The notes: generated by a model not told the origin, from the sequence alone. 64,000 bases of DNA from Leifsonia sp. ALI-44-B (GCF_001984125.1 NZ_MTQL01000007.1:1364001-1428000); one strand, 5' to 3'; positions 8,897 to 17,771 are shown, numbered from the stretch's first letter. Program-made: numbers and translations.

Positions 8897-10816
8897 CTAT
8901 GCGTCGATGACGTGGACGAGCTCGTCGATGAAGCTCGGGAAGTCGACGGCGTTGCGCACGATGCGCTGCACGTCGGCGCGGTTCGAGAACACCTCGACGA
9001 ACTGGTCGAAAACGCTCTGGAAGCTGCCGCGGTCGACCGCCGAGAACGCGATGAACGCGACCACGTTGACGCGGTATTCACCCCAGGGGAGAGGTGTCTC
9101 GTTGACCGAGATCGCGATGGCCGTGCGCGTCGCCGTCATGGTCATGGCATGCGGCACGGCCAAGGCCTCGGTGAAGGCCGTGGATGACATGCGCTCGCGT
9201 TGCAGGGCCCCCTCGACGTAGCCCTGGTCGACGACCGAGGCCTCGACCATCCGCTCACCCAGGGTGCGGATCATGGCGTCGCTGTCCGAGACCGTGAGGT
9301 TGCGGAAGAACAGATCCTCACGGAAGTACTTCAGCAGCTGACCCTTGATGCGCTCACGCCGCCGCATGCGCTTGATCTCGGCGATCTCGCGTCGAGCCCG
9401 GTCGATATCGCCCGCCGTGAGGAACGGCTGGATGACGACGACGCCGGGGGAGGGGACGGGCGGCTCGATCGTCGACAACACCAGATCGGTGTCGATGGTC
9501 GACCAGTCCACGTCGCTGCGCGTGACGACCTGGCGGACGCGCAGCTCGGTGCCGAGCGACCCTTCGACGCGCTGCAGCAGCAGGCTGTGCAGGTCGTAAT
9601 AGTTGGGGCACACGATGGTGCAGGTGACCAGGTCGTCGCCATACATCTGCCGCTCGAGTTGCGCGCCCACGTGCATGGCGATGTAGGCGATCTCGTCGTC
9701 GTTGACGGTGATGGCGGCGCGTTCCTGCAGGCGGCTGGCGATATAGACGGCCAGCTCATAGATCATCGGGAACGAACTCTTGATGCTCTTGGTGAGCGGG
9801 TTGCGAGAATAGGAGCGGTCTTTGGCGCGCCGCACCAGGTTCTGCACGTGCATCGACAGGCGCACGAGGAAGTCCTCGTCCGAGAGGTCGACGACGTACT
9901 GCTCGCTCGCCGCCTGCGTGATGTCGCGCATGGTCTCGAGGATGTCGCGGTCGAGGTAGTCGTCACCCTCATGAGCGTGCGCGTGGGCGGGTTCTGCTCC
10001 CGGCGTGATGACGCGCGTGCCCAAGAGATGCGCCAGGTAGTCGATCTCAGCGCCTCCGAGGTCGACCTCGAAATGCGTTTGGATGAGGGAGTGCAGGTCC
10101 TGGCCGACGCCTTCGGGCGGCAGATCGGCCTGGGGCGGGTTGGTCTCGATGTCGCGGTGCTTCGAGACCCGGTCGACGGCGATGGCGATGTGGAGGAGGA
10201 CATCCGCAATGCCGTATTCGTTGACGTAGTAGCCGCGCGCGGTGAGCGCCTGCACCAGATCGGTCTTGAAAGCACCGAGGGTCTGCGCCGAGAACTCACG
10301 CTGGATGGCGACGAGCTCGACCATGCCGCGCTCGGTCTCTTCGCGGAACATCCTGCTGAGCAGGCGCCGCCTGGCTGTCTCGGTTCCCGTCAAGGTCACG
10401 ACGCTGCCGGCGCGCCCGAGCCGCAGCGTCTCGCCGGACAGCAGCTGTCGCACGCGCCCGAGATCGGCTTCGATTGTCGAGTCGCTCACATGCAGTGTCG
10501 CCGCGAGCTCGTAGACGTCGAGCCCGTCGGGGCTGTCGATGAGCCGACGCACGATGGCGTACAGCCGATCGCGGGGTGTTTCGGCGTCGGCGCCGACGGC
10601 GTGCACGAACTGTGTGTAGGCCTCACGGTCGATGCGATAACCGTCGCCACCCGAGCGGATGGGCGCGAGTGGCGCCGCCTCGTCTTTGATCTGCGTGACA
10701 TAGCTGCGCACGCTGCGCGGGGTCACGCCCAGGACGTCGCTCAATTCGCCGGCCGTCACCCAGCCGCCGTCGCGCGCGAGGTAGGTGAGGAGCCGTTCGT
10801 GTTTGTCGCGGATCAC
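8897..10816 (-). CDS. mtlR: PRD-domain transcriptional activator, MtlR/BglG type, probable mannitol regulator
   Basis: Encodes a 639-residue multidomain regulator. Order: N-terminal winged HTH (residues 1-60, with VLGVTPRSVRSYVTQI), a second Mga-like HTH (about 85-170), two PTS regulation domains (about 190-280 and 300-405, histidines in HIAIAVDR and MHVGAQLE), an EIIB-like domain near 415-495, and a C-terminal EIIA-like domain with His in AVPHAMTM. Such proteins are switched by phosphorylation from HPr and EII components. It is divergent from the mannitol PTS genes, which suggests it controls them. The start is GTG with AAGGAGG upstream. A related PTS operon could also be a target. Confidence 0.88.
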   Translation of the reverse strand: MIRDKHERLLTYLARDGGWVTAGELSDVLGVTPRSVRSYVTQIKDEAAPLAPIRSGGDGYRIDREAYTQFVHAVGADAETPRDRLYAIVRRLIDSPDGLDVYELAATLHVSDSTIEADLGRVRQLLSGETLRLGRAGSVVTLTGTETARRRLLSRMFREETERGMVELVAIQREFSAQTLGAFKTDLVQALTARGYYVNEYGIADVLLHIAIAVDRVSKHRDIETNPPQADLPPEGVGQDLHSLIQTHFEVDLGGAEIDYLAHLLGTRVITPGAEPAHAHAHEGDDYLDRDILETMRDITQAASEQYVVDLSDEDFLVRLSMHVQNLVRRAKDRSYSRNPLTKSIKSSFPMIYELAVYIASRLQERAAITVNDDEIAYIAMHVGAQLERQMYGDDLVTCTIVCPNYYDLHSLLLQRVEGSLGTELRVRQVVTRSDVDWSTIDTDLVLSTIEPPVPSPGVVVIQPFLTAGDIDRARREIAEIKRMRRRERIKGQLLKYFREDLFFRNLTVSDSDAMIRTLGERMVEASVVDQGYVEGALQRERMSSTAFTEALAVPHAMTMTATRTAIAISVNETPLPWGEYRVNVVAFIAFSAVDRGSFQSVFDQFVEVFSNRADVQRIVRNAVDFPSFIDELVHVIDA

Positions 10817-10992
10817 CGAACCTCCTTCCCGCGTTATTCGAGTTAACCATCTCGAACCCGTGCAAGCGGTCAGCGCACGCGCCTTTCCGGGGTGGCGGAA
10901 AGCGATCTAGTGGCACGGATGCTCTGGCGGGACGAATATGGCAAGGTCGGCAGCATCCTGCCGAAGCAACGGTTGTAAAGCGGAGGCAGTCA
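10817..10992. promoter_or_regulatory. Divergent control region between mtlR and the PTS operon
   Basis: This 176-bp gap must hold the promoters for both directions. It contains a perfect inverted repeat TTCGAG-N8-CTCGAA at 10837-10856, 21 bp upstream of the mtlR start, and a CGGCAG-CATC-CTGCCG hairpin at 10948-10963 just before the EIIB ribosome-binding site (GGAGG). The first is a candidate operator for MtlR; the second could affect leader RNA. No unambiguous -35/-10 pair was assigned. Confidence 0.5.
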
Positions 10993-11346
10993 ATGAGGAT
11001 CCTCATTGTGTGTGGCGCGGGCGCGTCCAGCACATTCGTCGCACTGCGCGTTCGCCGCACCGTCGCAGCCCGCGGCCTCGACCATGTCGTCGAGGCAGGG
11101 TCGGTCGAGCGCATCCCCGAGGCGAACGAAACGCTGGGTGGCGAGTTGCGCCCCGCCGAGGCATCCGCCAATCGTGCCGATGTCGTCCTCATCGGCCCGC
11201 ACCTGGCGGACCAGTTCGACGGGCTGAACGGGCGCATCGAGCGTTCCGGCGGCCGGGCCGTTCTGCTGCCCACCGACATCTTCACTGACGCATCCGGCGA
11301 CCGGGCCCTCGACCTGGCACTGGCCGCACCCATCACCACCCCGTAA
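10993..11346 (+). CDS. Stand-alone PTS EIIB component, lactose/cellobiose type
   Basis: Encodes 117 residues. The N-terminus MRILIVCGAGASSTFVALRV has the P-loop-like CxAGxSS motif with the phosphorylatable Cys7 typical of lactose/chitobiose-family EIIB domains, followed by an alternating alpha-beta pattern including ADVVLIGPHLADQFD. No matching EIIC is encoded nearby, since the adjacent mannitol transporter has its own IIB domain. It is the first gene of the PTS operon and may serve a transporter encoded elsewhere or act as a phosphorylation sensor (inference). The ATG follows GGAGG. Confidence 0.78.
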   Translation: MRILIVCGAGASSTFVALRVRRTVAARGLDHVVEAGSVERIPEANETLGGELRPAEASANRADVVLIGPHLADQFDGLNGRIERSGGRAVLLPTDIFTDASGDRALDLALAAPITTP

Positions 11347-11354
11347 GGAACCCC

Positions 11355-11630
11355 ATGATTGAACGCACTGTCAGCATCGGCTCGGCCAACGGGCTGCACG
11401 CGCGCCCCGCGAAGCTGTTCGCGCAGGCGGCGTCGGGCGCCGGCATCCCCGTCACGATTCAGAAAGACGGCGGCAAGGCTGTCAACGCGGCGAGCATCCT
11501 GGGCGTCATCTCGCTCGGCATCGAACACGGCGACACGGTGACAGTCACGGCCGACGGCACCGGCGACGACGCCGAACAGGTTCTCGACACCCTGACCGAG
11601 CTGCTGGCCACGGACCACGACAATGCCTAG
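11355..11630 (+). CDS. ptsH: Phosphocarrier protein HPr
   Basis: Encodes a 91-residue HPr that carries phosphate from EI to sugar-specific EIIA proteins. The active-site His15 lies in GLHARPA, and the Ser47 region reads AASILGVISLG. Ser47 corresponds to the regulatory serine of Firmicutes, but actinobacteria generally lack the HPr kinase, so regulation there is doubtful. It lies 8 bp after the EIIB gene and overlaps ptsI by 8 bp. Confidence 0.96.
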   Translation: MIERTVSIGSANGLHARPAKLFAQAASGAGIPVTIQKDGGKAVNAASILGVISLGIEHGDTVTVTADGTGDDAEQVLDTLTELLATDHDNA

Positions 11631-13353
11631 CACCACCACCACGCACGGTCGGGACTCCGAGGTCACGACGACCACGACGCTCACAACGCTCACGGGTGTC
11701 GGCATCGGCACGGGTGCCGCGGTCGGCCCCATCGCATTCATGGCTCCCGCCCTTCCCGAGCCGAAGGATGTCGCCTCCACGCGCTCCATCGACGAGGAGA
11801 CCGCCCGCGTGCGCACGTCTGTCGCCGTCGTTTCGCAGGAACTCGACGCGCGCGGCCAGAAAGCGGGCGGCGCAGCCCAGGAAGTTCTCGAAGCCCAGGC
11901 CATGATGGCCGAGGACCCGGCCCTCACCGAACTCATCGACCAGAAGATCGCCGCGGGCGGCACCGCCGAGCGCGCCGTCTTCGAGGCCTTCTCCTCCTTC
12001 CGCGCCCAGCTCGAAGCCCTCGGCGGCTACCTCGCCGAGCGCGCCGCCGACCTCGACGACGTGTCGCAGCGCGTGATCGCCGACCTGAGCGGTGTCGCGG
12101 CCCCCGGCGTTCCCGAACGCGATGAGCCGTTCATCCTCATCGCGCGCGACCTGGCCCCGGCCGACACGGCCGTGCTCGATCTCACCCGTGTTCTCGCCCT
12201 CGTCACCACGGATGGCGGGCCCACCTCGCACACGGCGATCCTCGCCCGCGAGAAGTCGATCGTCGCGATCGTCGGCACCCAGACCTCCGAGGGCCTGAAC
12301 GACGGCGACGTCGTCGTGGTCGACGCGGCCACCGGCCAGGTGACGCTCAACCCCGACGCGGACCTCGTCGACGCCACGACCGAGCGCATCCGGGCATGCG
12401 CCGCTCAGGCCGAACTGCCCGCAGAGCCCGGACGCCTCGCCGACGGCACGCCCATGCCCCTCCTCGCCAACCTCGGCGACGTGGCGGGCGCAGCCCCCGC
12501 CGTCGAACGCGGTGCCGAAGGCGTCGGCCTCTTCCGCACCGAGTTCCTCTTCCTCGACTCGACGACGGCCCCCACGGTGGCCGACCAGCGCGCCTCCTAC
12601 ACGGCGCTGCTCGAGGCCTTCGCCGGTAAGAAGGTCGTCGTGCGTCTGCTCGACGCCGGCGCCGACAAGCCCCTGCCGTTCCTCAACGACGCGCACGAAG
12701 AGAACCCCGCGATGGGCCTCCGTGGCCTGCGGGCCCTGCGCGCCAGCGAGAACCTGCTGCGCGACCAGCTCACGGCGCTCGCCGAGGCAGACGCCGCGAC
12801 ATCCGCCGATCTGTGGGTCATGGCACCCATGGTGTCCACGGTCGAGGAGACGGTCTACTTCGTCAAAATGGCCGCCGAATACGGCATCCGCACGGCCGGC
12901 GTCATGGTCGAGGTTCCCTCGGCCGCTCTGCTCGCCGACCGCATCCTGCCGCACGCTGCCTTCGCGTCGATCGGCACCAACGACCTCACCCAGTACACGC
13001 TCGCCGCCGACCGTCAGCTCGGCTCGGTGGCCGCCTTCCAGAGCCCCTGGCACCCCGCGGTGCTGCGGCTCATCCGGGAAGTCGCGCGTGCGGGCGAGTC
13101 GACGGGCAAACCTGTCGGCGTGTGCGGCGAGGCTGCCGCAGACCCCCTGCTCGCGATCGTTCTCGCGGGCCTCGGTGTCACCTCCCTGTCCATGTCCCCG
13201 GCGGCGCTCGCAGACGTGCGCGCCTCCCTTCTCACCGTCACCCTCGACGAGGCACGCACCATTGCCGAGTCCGCCCTGGCCGCCGACGAGGCAGCCGACG
13301 CCAAGACCGCAGCGCTCGCCGCGGCAACCCGAATCACAACGAAAGAGAACTGA
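11623..13353 (+). CDS. ptsI: PTS enzyme I (phosphoenolpyruvate-protein phosphotransferase)
   Basis: Encodes 576 residues. EI takes phosphate from PEP and passes it to HPr. The phosphorylated His203 lies in TDGGPTSHTAILAREK; the PEP-binding domain includes VGLFRTEFLF, NPAMGLRGLRALR and the late ASIGTNDLTQYTLAADR, with the proton-donor Cys in VGVCGEAAADP. The ATG lies inside the ptsH tail. The first 20 residues are Thr-rich and poorly conserved in style. One general EI and HPr located with a sugar-specific operon is noteworthy. Confidence 0.96.
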   Translation: MPSTTTTHGRDSEVTTTTTLTTLTGVGIGTGAAVGPIAFMAPALPEPKDVASTRSIDEETARVRTSVAVVSQELDARGQKAGGAAQEVLEAQAMMAEDPALTELIDQKIAAGGTAERAVFEAFSSFRAQLEALGGYLAERAADLDDVSQRVIADLSGVAAPGVPERDEPFILIARDLAPADTAVLDLTRVLALVTTDGGPTSHTAILAREKSIVAIVGTQTSEGLNDGDVVVVDAATGQVTLNPDADLVDATTERIRACAAQAELPAEPGRLADGTPMPLLANLGDVAGAAPAVERGAEGVGLFRTEFLFLDSTTAPTVADQRASYTALLEAFAGKKVVVRLLDAGADKPLPFLNDAHEENPAMGLRGLRALRASENLLRDQLTALAEADAATSADLWVMAPMVSTVEETVYFVKMAAEYGIRTAGVMVEVPSAALLADRILPHAAFASIGTNDLTQYTLAADRQLGSVAAFQSPWHPAVLRLIREVARAGESTGKPVGVCGEAAADPLLAIVLAGLGVTSLSMSPAALADVRASLLTVTLDEARTIAESALAADEAADAKTAALAAATRITTKEN

Positions 13354-13355
13354 TC

Positions 13356-14873
13356 ATGACGACGACGTCAACGCCCACCCAAAAGGGTGGATTCCGGGTC
13401 GGGGTGCAGCGCTTCGGCACCTTCCTCTCGGGCATGGTGATGCCCAACATCGCCGCCTTCATCGCGTGGGGCCTCATCACGGCCCTGTTCATCCCCACCG
13501 GCTGGCTGCCGAACGAGCAGATCGCGACCCTGGTCAACCCGACGCTGTTCTTCCTGCTGCCGCTCCTGATCGCCAACACCGGTGGTCGGATGATCTATGA
13601 CACCCGTGGTGGCGTCGTGGCAACAATCGCGACCATGGGCGTCATCGCCTCGACCATGGGCACCCCCGTGTTCGACGGCGGAACCCCCATGTTCCTCGGC
13701 GCCATGATCGTCGGTCCCCTCGCCGCCTGGATCATGAAGCAGGTCGACAAGCTCTGGGACGGCAAGATCAAGGCCGGCTTCGAGATGCTCGTCAACAACT
13801 TCTCGGCCGGCATCCTCGGCGCCATCCTGGCCATCGGCGCGTTCTTCGCCGTCGGCCCGGTCATCAGCGCCATCACCGACTGGCTCGAGGGCGCCGTCGA
13901 CTGGCTGGTCGCCGCGCAGCTGCTGCCCCTCGCCTCGATCTTCATCGAGCCCGGCAAGGTGCTGTTCCTGAACAACGCCATCAACCACGGTGTGCTCACC
14001 CCCATCGGCACCGCGCAGGCCCAGGATGCCGGCAAGAGCGTGCTGTTCCTGCTCGAGGCGAACCCCGGCCCCGGCCTCGGTCTGCTGCTGGCCTTCGCGT
14101 TCTTCGGTCTCGGTAGCGCCCGCGCCACCGCCCCCGGCGCGATCGTGATCCAGTTCCTCGGTGGAATCCACGAGATCTACTTCCCTTACATCCTCGCCAA
14201 GCCCATCCTGCTGCTCTCGGTCATCGCCGGTGGCGCCGCCGGTATCGCCACCAACGTGGCCTTCAACTCGGGTCTCGTGAGCCCCGCGTCGCCCGGCAGC
14301 ATCTTCGCGATCCTCGCGGTCACGGAGAAGGGCAGCTATGTGGGTGTCATCCTGTCGGTCATCCTGGCCGCTGCCGTGTCGTTCATCATCTCGGCCGTCA
14401 TCCTGCGGGCCACGCGCAAGCGCGACATCGCCGCGGGCAACGCCGGTGACCTGAGCGCCGCCATCGCGCAGACCGAAGCCAACAAGGGCAAGAAGTCCAG
14501 CGTGCTCGGCAACATCCAGCATGACGGTGCCGCCGCCGGTGCCACCGCGACCGACGAGGGCCTCGTGGCCACGCTCGAGCGCAAGCCGATCAACAAGATC
14601 GTCTTCGCCTGCGACGCGGGCATGGGCTCGAGCGCCATGGGTGCATCGGTTCTGCGCAACAAGATCAAGAAAGCCGGCATCGACGGTGTCGACGTGACCA
14701 ACAAGTCGATCGCCAACCTCGACGGCTCGGAGGACCTCGTGATCACGCAGCGCGAGCTCACCGACCGCGCCAAGGGCAAGACCCCTGAAGCCACCCACCT
14801 CTCGGTGGACAACTTCATGAACAGCCCCAAGTACGACGAGGTCGTCGAACTGCTCCGCGCCGAAGGGCACTGA
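13356..14873 (+). CDS. mtlA: PTS mannitol transporter subunit EIICB
   Basis: Encodes 505 residues with an EIIC membrane domain (about 15-345, eight or more hydrophobic segments) that translocates mannitol, and a cytoplasmic EIIB domain (about 405-505) whose Cys419 in VFACDAGMGSSAMGASVLR is phosphorylated by EIIA. The conserved NNAINHG and GGIHEIYFPYI motifs are typical of mannitol EIIC. EIIA is a separate protein encoded by the next gene. ATG at 13356 was chosen because it begins the family N-terminus (QRFGTFLSGMVMPNIAAFIA); an upstream open frame is only a shadow of ptsI. Confidence 0.96.
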   Translation: MTTTSTPTQKGGFRVGVQRFGTFLSGMVMPNIAAFIAWGLITALFIPTGWLPNEQIATLVNPTLFFLLPLLIANTGGRMIYDTRGGVVATIATMGVIASTMGTPVFDGGTPMFLGAMIVGPLAAWIMKQVDKLWDGKIKAGFEMLVNNFSAGILGAILAIGAFFAVGPVISAITDWLEGAVDWLVAAQLLPLASIFIEPGKVLFLNNAINHGVLTPIGTAQAQDAGKSVLFLLEANPGPGLGLLLAFAFFGLGSARATAPGAIVIQFLGGIHEIYFPYILAKPILLLSVIAGGAAGIATNVAFNSGLVSPASPGSIFAILAVTEKGSYVGVILSVILAAAVSFIISAVILRATRKRDIAAGNAGDLSAAIAQTEANKGKKSSVLGNIQHDGAAAGATATDEGLVATLERKPINKIVFACDAGMGSSAMGASVLRNKIKKAGIDGVDVTNKSIANLDGSEDLVITQRELTDRAKGKTPEATHLSVDNFMNSPKYDEVVELLRAEGH

Positions 14874-14899
14874 GCACAAGGAATAACCGGATGACAGGG

Positions 14900-14936
14900 C
14901 CGGGCGGGTGGCGGCAACTCACAGCCACCCGCCCGG
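14900..14936 (+). terminator. Hairpin between mtlA and mtlF
   Basis: A perfect 13-bp inverted repeat (CCGGGCGGGTGGC with GCCACCCGCCCGG) encloses an 11-base loop and is followed by TCGTGTTTG. Strong stem, weak T-run. It probably lowers or processes transcription so that mtlF and mtlD are made at lower levels than mtlA. Confidence 0.65.
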
Positions 14937-14996
14937 TCGTGTTTGCCAGACTGGGTTCGTCCACCGGCGAACCGAACGTAAGGAAGAAACAGGACC

Positions 14997-15437
14997 ATGA
15001 GCGAACAGATTCTTGCCGCCGATCAGATCGAGATCGTGTCGGATGCCGTGACGAAAGAGCAGGCGATCCGCCGGGCCGCCGACATCCTCGAGCGCGTCGG
15101 CGCCGTGTCAGACGGGTACTACGCCGCCATGCTGCAGCGCGAAGAGACCGTCAGCACCTACATGGGCAACTTCCTGGCGATCCCGCACGGCACCAACGAC
15201 GCGAAAGACACCATCACGCGGTCGGCCCTGTCGTTCACGCGCTACGAGCAGCCCATCGACTGGGCGGGCGAAGAAGTGCGTTTCGTCGTCGGCATCGCGG
15301 GCGTCAACAACGAGCACCTCGACATCCTGTCGCGCATCGCCATCATCTTCTCCGACGAGGACGAGGTCGCGAAGCTCGCGGATGCCTCCACCACCGACGA
15401 GATCTTCGCCCTGCTCGGGGATGTGAACGCCGAATGA
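14997..15437 (+). CDS. mtlF: PTS mannitol transporter subunit EIIA
   Basis: Encodes a 146-residue cytoplasmic EIIA of the mannitol/fructose family, which passes phosphate from HPr to the EIIB domain of MtlA. The active site His64 is in FLAIPHGTNDAKD, and the family pattern continues with RFVVGIAGVNNEHLDILSRI. The ATG overlaps no upstream gene, and its stop overlaps the mtlD start (ATGA). It is separated from mtlA by the hairpin at 14900. Confidence 0.95.
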   Translation: MSEQILAADQIEIVSDAVTKEQAIRRAADILERVGAVSDGYYAAMLQREETVSTYMGNFLAIPHGTNDAKDTITRSALSFTRYEQPIDWAGEEVRFVVGIAGVNNEHLDILSRIAIIFSDEDEVAKLADASTTDEIFALLGDVNAE

Positions 15438-16591
15438 AGGCCGTCCACTTCGGCGCCGGCAACATCGGGCGCGGGTTCATCGGAGTCCTCCTGAACGAGG
15501 CCGGCTACGACCTCGTCTTCGCCGACGTCAACGGCGAGCTGACCGAGCGCATCGACCGCGTCGGCCACTTCACGGTGCACGAGGTCGGCGAGGGTGGCAC
15601 CGACCACGTCGTCGACAACGTGCGCGCCATCGACAGCCGATCGCGCGAGGACGAGCTGGTCGCAGAGATCGCTTCGGCCGATATCGTCACAACCGCCGTC
15701 GGCCCCAACATCCTGCGCTTCGTCGCGCCCGCCATCGCGCGCGGCATCGACCAGCGCCCAGCGGATGCCGCGCCACTGGCCGTCATGGCGTGCGAGAACG
15801 CGGTCAACGCCACCGACATCTTGCAGGCCGAGGTGCGTGCCGCCGTCGGCGACGCCGCCTGGGAGAAGCTGGCCGCGAAGGCCGTCTTCGCCAACACGGC
15901 CGTCGACCGCATCGTCCCCGCCCAGGAGCCCACGGGCCCCGACGGCATCGATGTCACGGTCGAGACGTTCTCGGAGTGGGCCATCGAGGAGCCGCCCTTC
16001 GGCGGAAACGCCCCCCGCATTCCGGGCGCCCACTTCGTGCCCGACCTCGAGCCCTACATCGAGCGCAAGCTCTTCACCGTCAACACGGGCCACGCCACGA
16101 CCGCCTACTTCGGCGCCCTCGCGGGGCATGACGCCATCGCCGACGCCATCGGTGATCCGGATGTCGCGGCCAAGGTGCGCGCCACGCTCGAAGAGACCTC
16201 GGCCCTCCTCGTCGAGAAGCACGGCCTCGACGTCGCCGAGCAGGACGCGTACCGCGCCACCATCCTGCAGCGCTTCGCCAACCCGCACCTGCCCGACACC
16301 GTGTCGCGCGTGGGCCGCCAGCCCCTGCGCAAGCTGTCGCGCAACGAGCGCTTCGTGTCGCCCGCCGCCCAGCTGGCCGAGCGCGGCACCGACCCCGTGG
16401 CCCTCGTCGCCGCCATCGGTGCTGCACTGCGCTTCGACGCCGCGGATGACGAGCAGAGCGTGCTGATGAAGACGGCTCTCTCGACGCTCACGACCGAGCA
16501 ATTCATCGAAGAACACCTCGGGTTGGCGCCCGAACACCCCCTCTATGCATCCCTGTTCGACGTCGTCGCGGCGCGTGCGCAGGAATTATAG
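15434..16591 (+). CDS. mtlD: Mannitol-1-phosphate 5-dehydrogenase
   Basis: Encodes 385 residues. The enzyme oxidises mannitol 1-phosphate to fructose 6-phosphate with NAD. The Rossmann motif GAGNIGRGFIG is at residues 7-17, and the polyol dehydrogenase catalytic region is visible as NTGHATTAYFGALAGHD, with the conserved RKLSRNERFVSPA downstream. ATG at 15434 overlaps the mtlF stop in an ATGA junction. It completes the route from external mannitol to glycolysis. Confidence 0.96.
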   Translation: MKAVHFGAGNIGRGFIGVLLNEAGYDLVFADVNGELTERIDRVGHFTVHEVGEGGTDHVVDNVRAIDSRSREDELVAEIASADIVTTAVGPNILRFVAPAIARGIDQRPADAAPLAVMACENAVNATDILQAEVRAAVGDAAWEKLAAKAVFANTAVDRIVPAQEPTGPDGIDVTVETFSEWAIEEPPFGGNAPRIPGAHFVPDLEPYIERKLFTVNTGHATTAYFGALAGHDAIADAIGDPDVAAKVRATLEETSALLVEKHGLDVAEQDAYRATILQRFANPHLPDTVSRVGRQPLRKLSRNERFVSPAAQLAERGTDPVALVAAIGAALRFDAADDEQSVLMKTALSTLTTEQFIEEHLGLAPEHPLYASLFDVVAARAQEL

Positions 16592-16719
16592 AGACGGACT
16601 GGTAAATAGCAAGGACATCGCATAAGATCGTTCTTTGGTGCTTTATGCACGCTTTTGGCGTGTCCGGCACCGCATGCAACGCATGACCAGCACACCCTAC
16701 CTATTGCGACAGTGAGGCT
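16592..16719 (+). promoter_or_regulatory. Leader and probable promoter region of infA
   Basis: After mtlD the base composition becomes less GC-rich for 128 bp. A TAAGAT hexamer at 16623-16628 is a reasonable -10 element; the matching -35 is unclear. A GTGCTTTATGCACG segment around 16639-16652 can fold weakly. This region probably restarts transcription of the infA-rpmJ-rpsM-rpsK group downstream of the inserted mannitol genes. Confidence 0.4.
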
Positions 16720-16941
16720 ATGGCCAAAAAAGACGGCGTCATCGAAATTGAAGGCTCAGTGGTTGAGGCTCTGCCCAACGCGATGTTCCGCGTTGAGCTG
16801 ACCAACGGCCACAAGGTGCTTGCCCACATCTCGGGCAAAATGCGCCAGCACTACATCCGCATCCTCCCCGAGGACCGCGTGATCGTCGAGCTGAGCCCCT
16901 ACGACCTGACCCGCGGCCGGATCGTCTACCGCTACAAGTAG
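16720..16941 (+). CDS. infA: Translation initiation factor IF-1
   Basis: Encodes a 73-residue IF-1, an S1-like OB-fold protein that occupies the ribosomal A site during initiation. The whole protein matches the family, from [20 protein letters not shown] to [15 protein letters not shown]. It resumes the ribosomal superoperon order that was interrupted after map. Confidence 0.98.
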   Translation: MAKKDGVIEIEGSVVEALPNAMFRVELTNGHKVLAHISGKMRQHYIRILPEDRVIVELSPYDLTRGRIVYRYK

Positions 16942-17094
16942 ACACTCATCTTTCACACGGGCACGCGCGAGCGATCGGGCGTGTCGATCGGAAAGGTGTG
17001 CTGTAAGTAACGGCCGGGAAGGTCGCGGAGTCCGCTCCGCTCCCTGCTGAAGACAGCATCCGGCACGAGGACAGCGACACAAAGGAAAAGAACA

Positions 17095-17208
17095 ATGAAG
17101 GTCAACCCCAGCGTCAAGCGCATCTGCGAAAAATGCAAAGTCATTCGTCGCAACGGTCGCGTCATGGTGATCTGCGAGAACCCGCGTCACAAGCAGCGCC
17201 AGGGCTAA
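17095..17208 (+). CDS. rpmJ: 50S ribosomal protein L36
   Basis: Encodes a 37-residue L36 beginning [19 protein letters not shown]. The zinc-binding residues Cys11, Cys14, Cys27 and His32 are all present, so this is the zinc-containing (C+) form. AAAGGAAAAG precedes the ATG. It lies in the standard infA-rpmJ-rpsM order. Confidence 0.97.
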   Translation: MKVNPSVKRICEKCKVIRRNGRVMVICENPRHKQRQG

Positions 17209-17217
17209 GTCCCGAGG

Positions 17218-17235
17218 GCCGGCCGCAAGGCCGGC
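17218..17235 (+). terminator. Short GC-rich hairpin after L36
   Basis: GCCGGCC and GGCCGGC form a perfect 7-bp stem around a GCAA tetraloop, a stable loop type. No T-run follows. The remaining 160 bp to rpsM hold an AT-richer patch (GAATATGTATTG around 17276) that may be a -10 region and further GC-rich inverted repeats such as CCCGGG-N7-CCCGGG, possibly the leader of the rpsM group. Confidence 0.5.
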
Positions 17236-17396
17236 ACCGCCGCTTCGCGGAATGGTGGAGACATCCACCACAACTGAATATGTATTGAGGCAGGTCCAGA
17301 TCTCGTCGACGTGAGTCGGCGGGGGACACCCCGGGTTGGAGGCCCGGGCACCGGATCTGCTGCAGACCTCCACTTCAAATAACAGGAGAAGCCACA

Positions 17397-17771
17397 ATGG
17401 CACGTCTCGCCGGAGTAGACATTCCCCGCGATAAGCGCGTGGAAGTTGCACTGACGTACATCTATGGTGTTGGCCGCACGAGGGCCCTCAAGACCCTCGC
17501 CGACACCTCCATCGATGGAAACATCCGCGTGAAGGATCTGAGCGACGATCAGCTCGTTCTCCTCCGCGACTACATCGAGGGCAACTACAAGGTTGAGGGT
17601 GACCTTCGCCGTGAGGTTGCCGCCGACATCCGCCGCAAGGTCGAGATCGGAAGCTACGAGGGCATCCGCCACCGTCGCGGCCTGCCCGTCCGCGGACAGC
17701 GCACCAAGACCAACGCTCGTACCCGCAAGGGCCCGAAGCGCACCGTAGCCGGCAAGAAGAAGGCTCGCTAG
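17397..17771 (+). CDS. rpsM: 30S ribosomal protein S13
   Basis: Encodes a 124-residue S13 of the small-subunit head, contacting the P-site tRNA through its C-terminal tail. Signatures are [29 protein letters not shown] and the late [28 protein letters not shown] precedes the ATG. Confidence 0.98.
   Translation: MARLAGVDIPRDKRVEVALTYIYGVGRTRALKTLADTSIDGNIRVKDLSDDQLVLLRDYIEGNYKVEGDLRREVAADIRRKVEIGSYEGIRHRRGLPVRGQRTKTNARTRKGPKRTVAGKKKAR

Noticed and set aside
10948-10963. The hairpin before the EIIB gene as a PRD antiterminator target
   Set aside because: The regulator has N-terminal HTH domains for DNA binding rather than the RNA-binding domain of BglG antiterminators, and no terminator alternative structure is evident.
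12813-13355. A 181-codon upstream extension of mtlA
   Set aside because: It lies wholly within ptsI in another frame, lacks a ribosome-binding site, and the extra residues are Arg/His-rich shadow sequence.
7982-16591. The mannitol/PTS cluster as a recent horizontal insertion
   Set aside because: GC content and codon style match the surrounding accessory genes, and no integrase, tRNA or direct repeats flank it, so only the unusual position is claimed.
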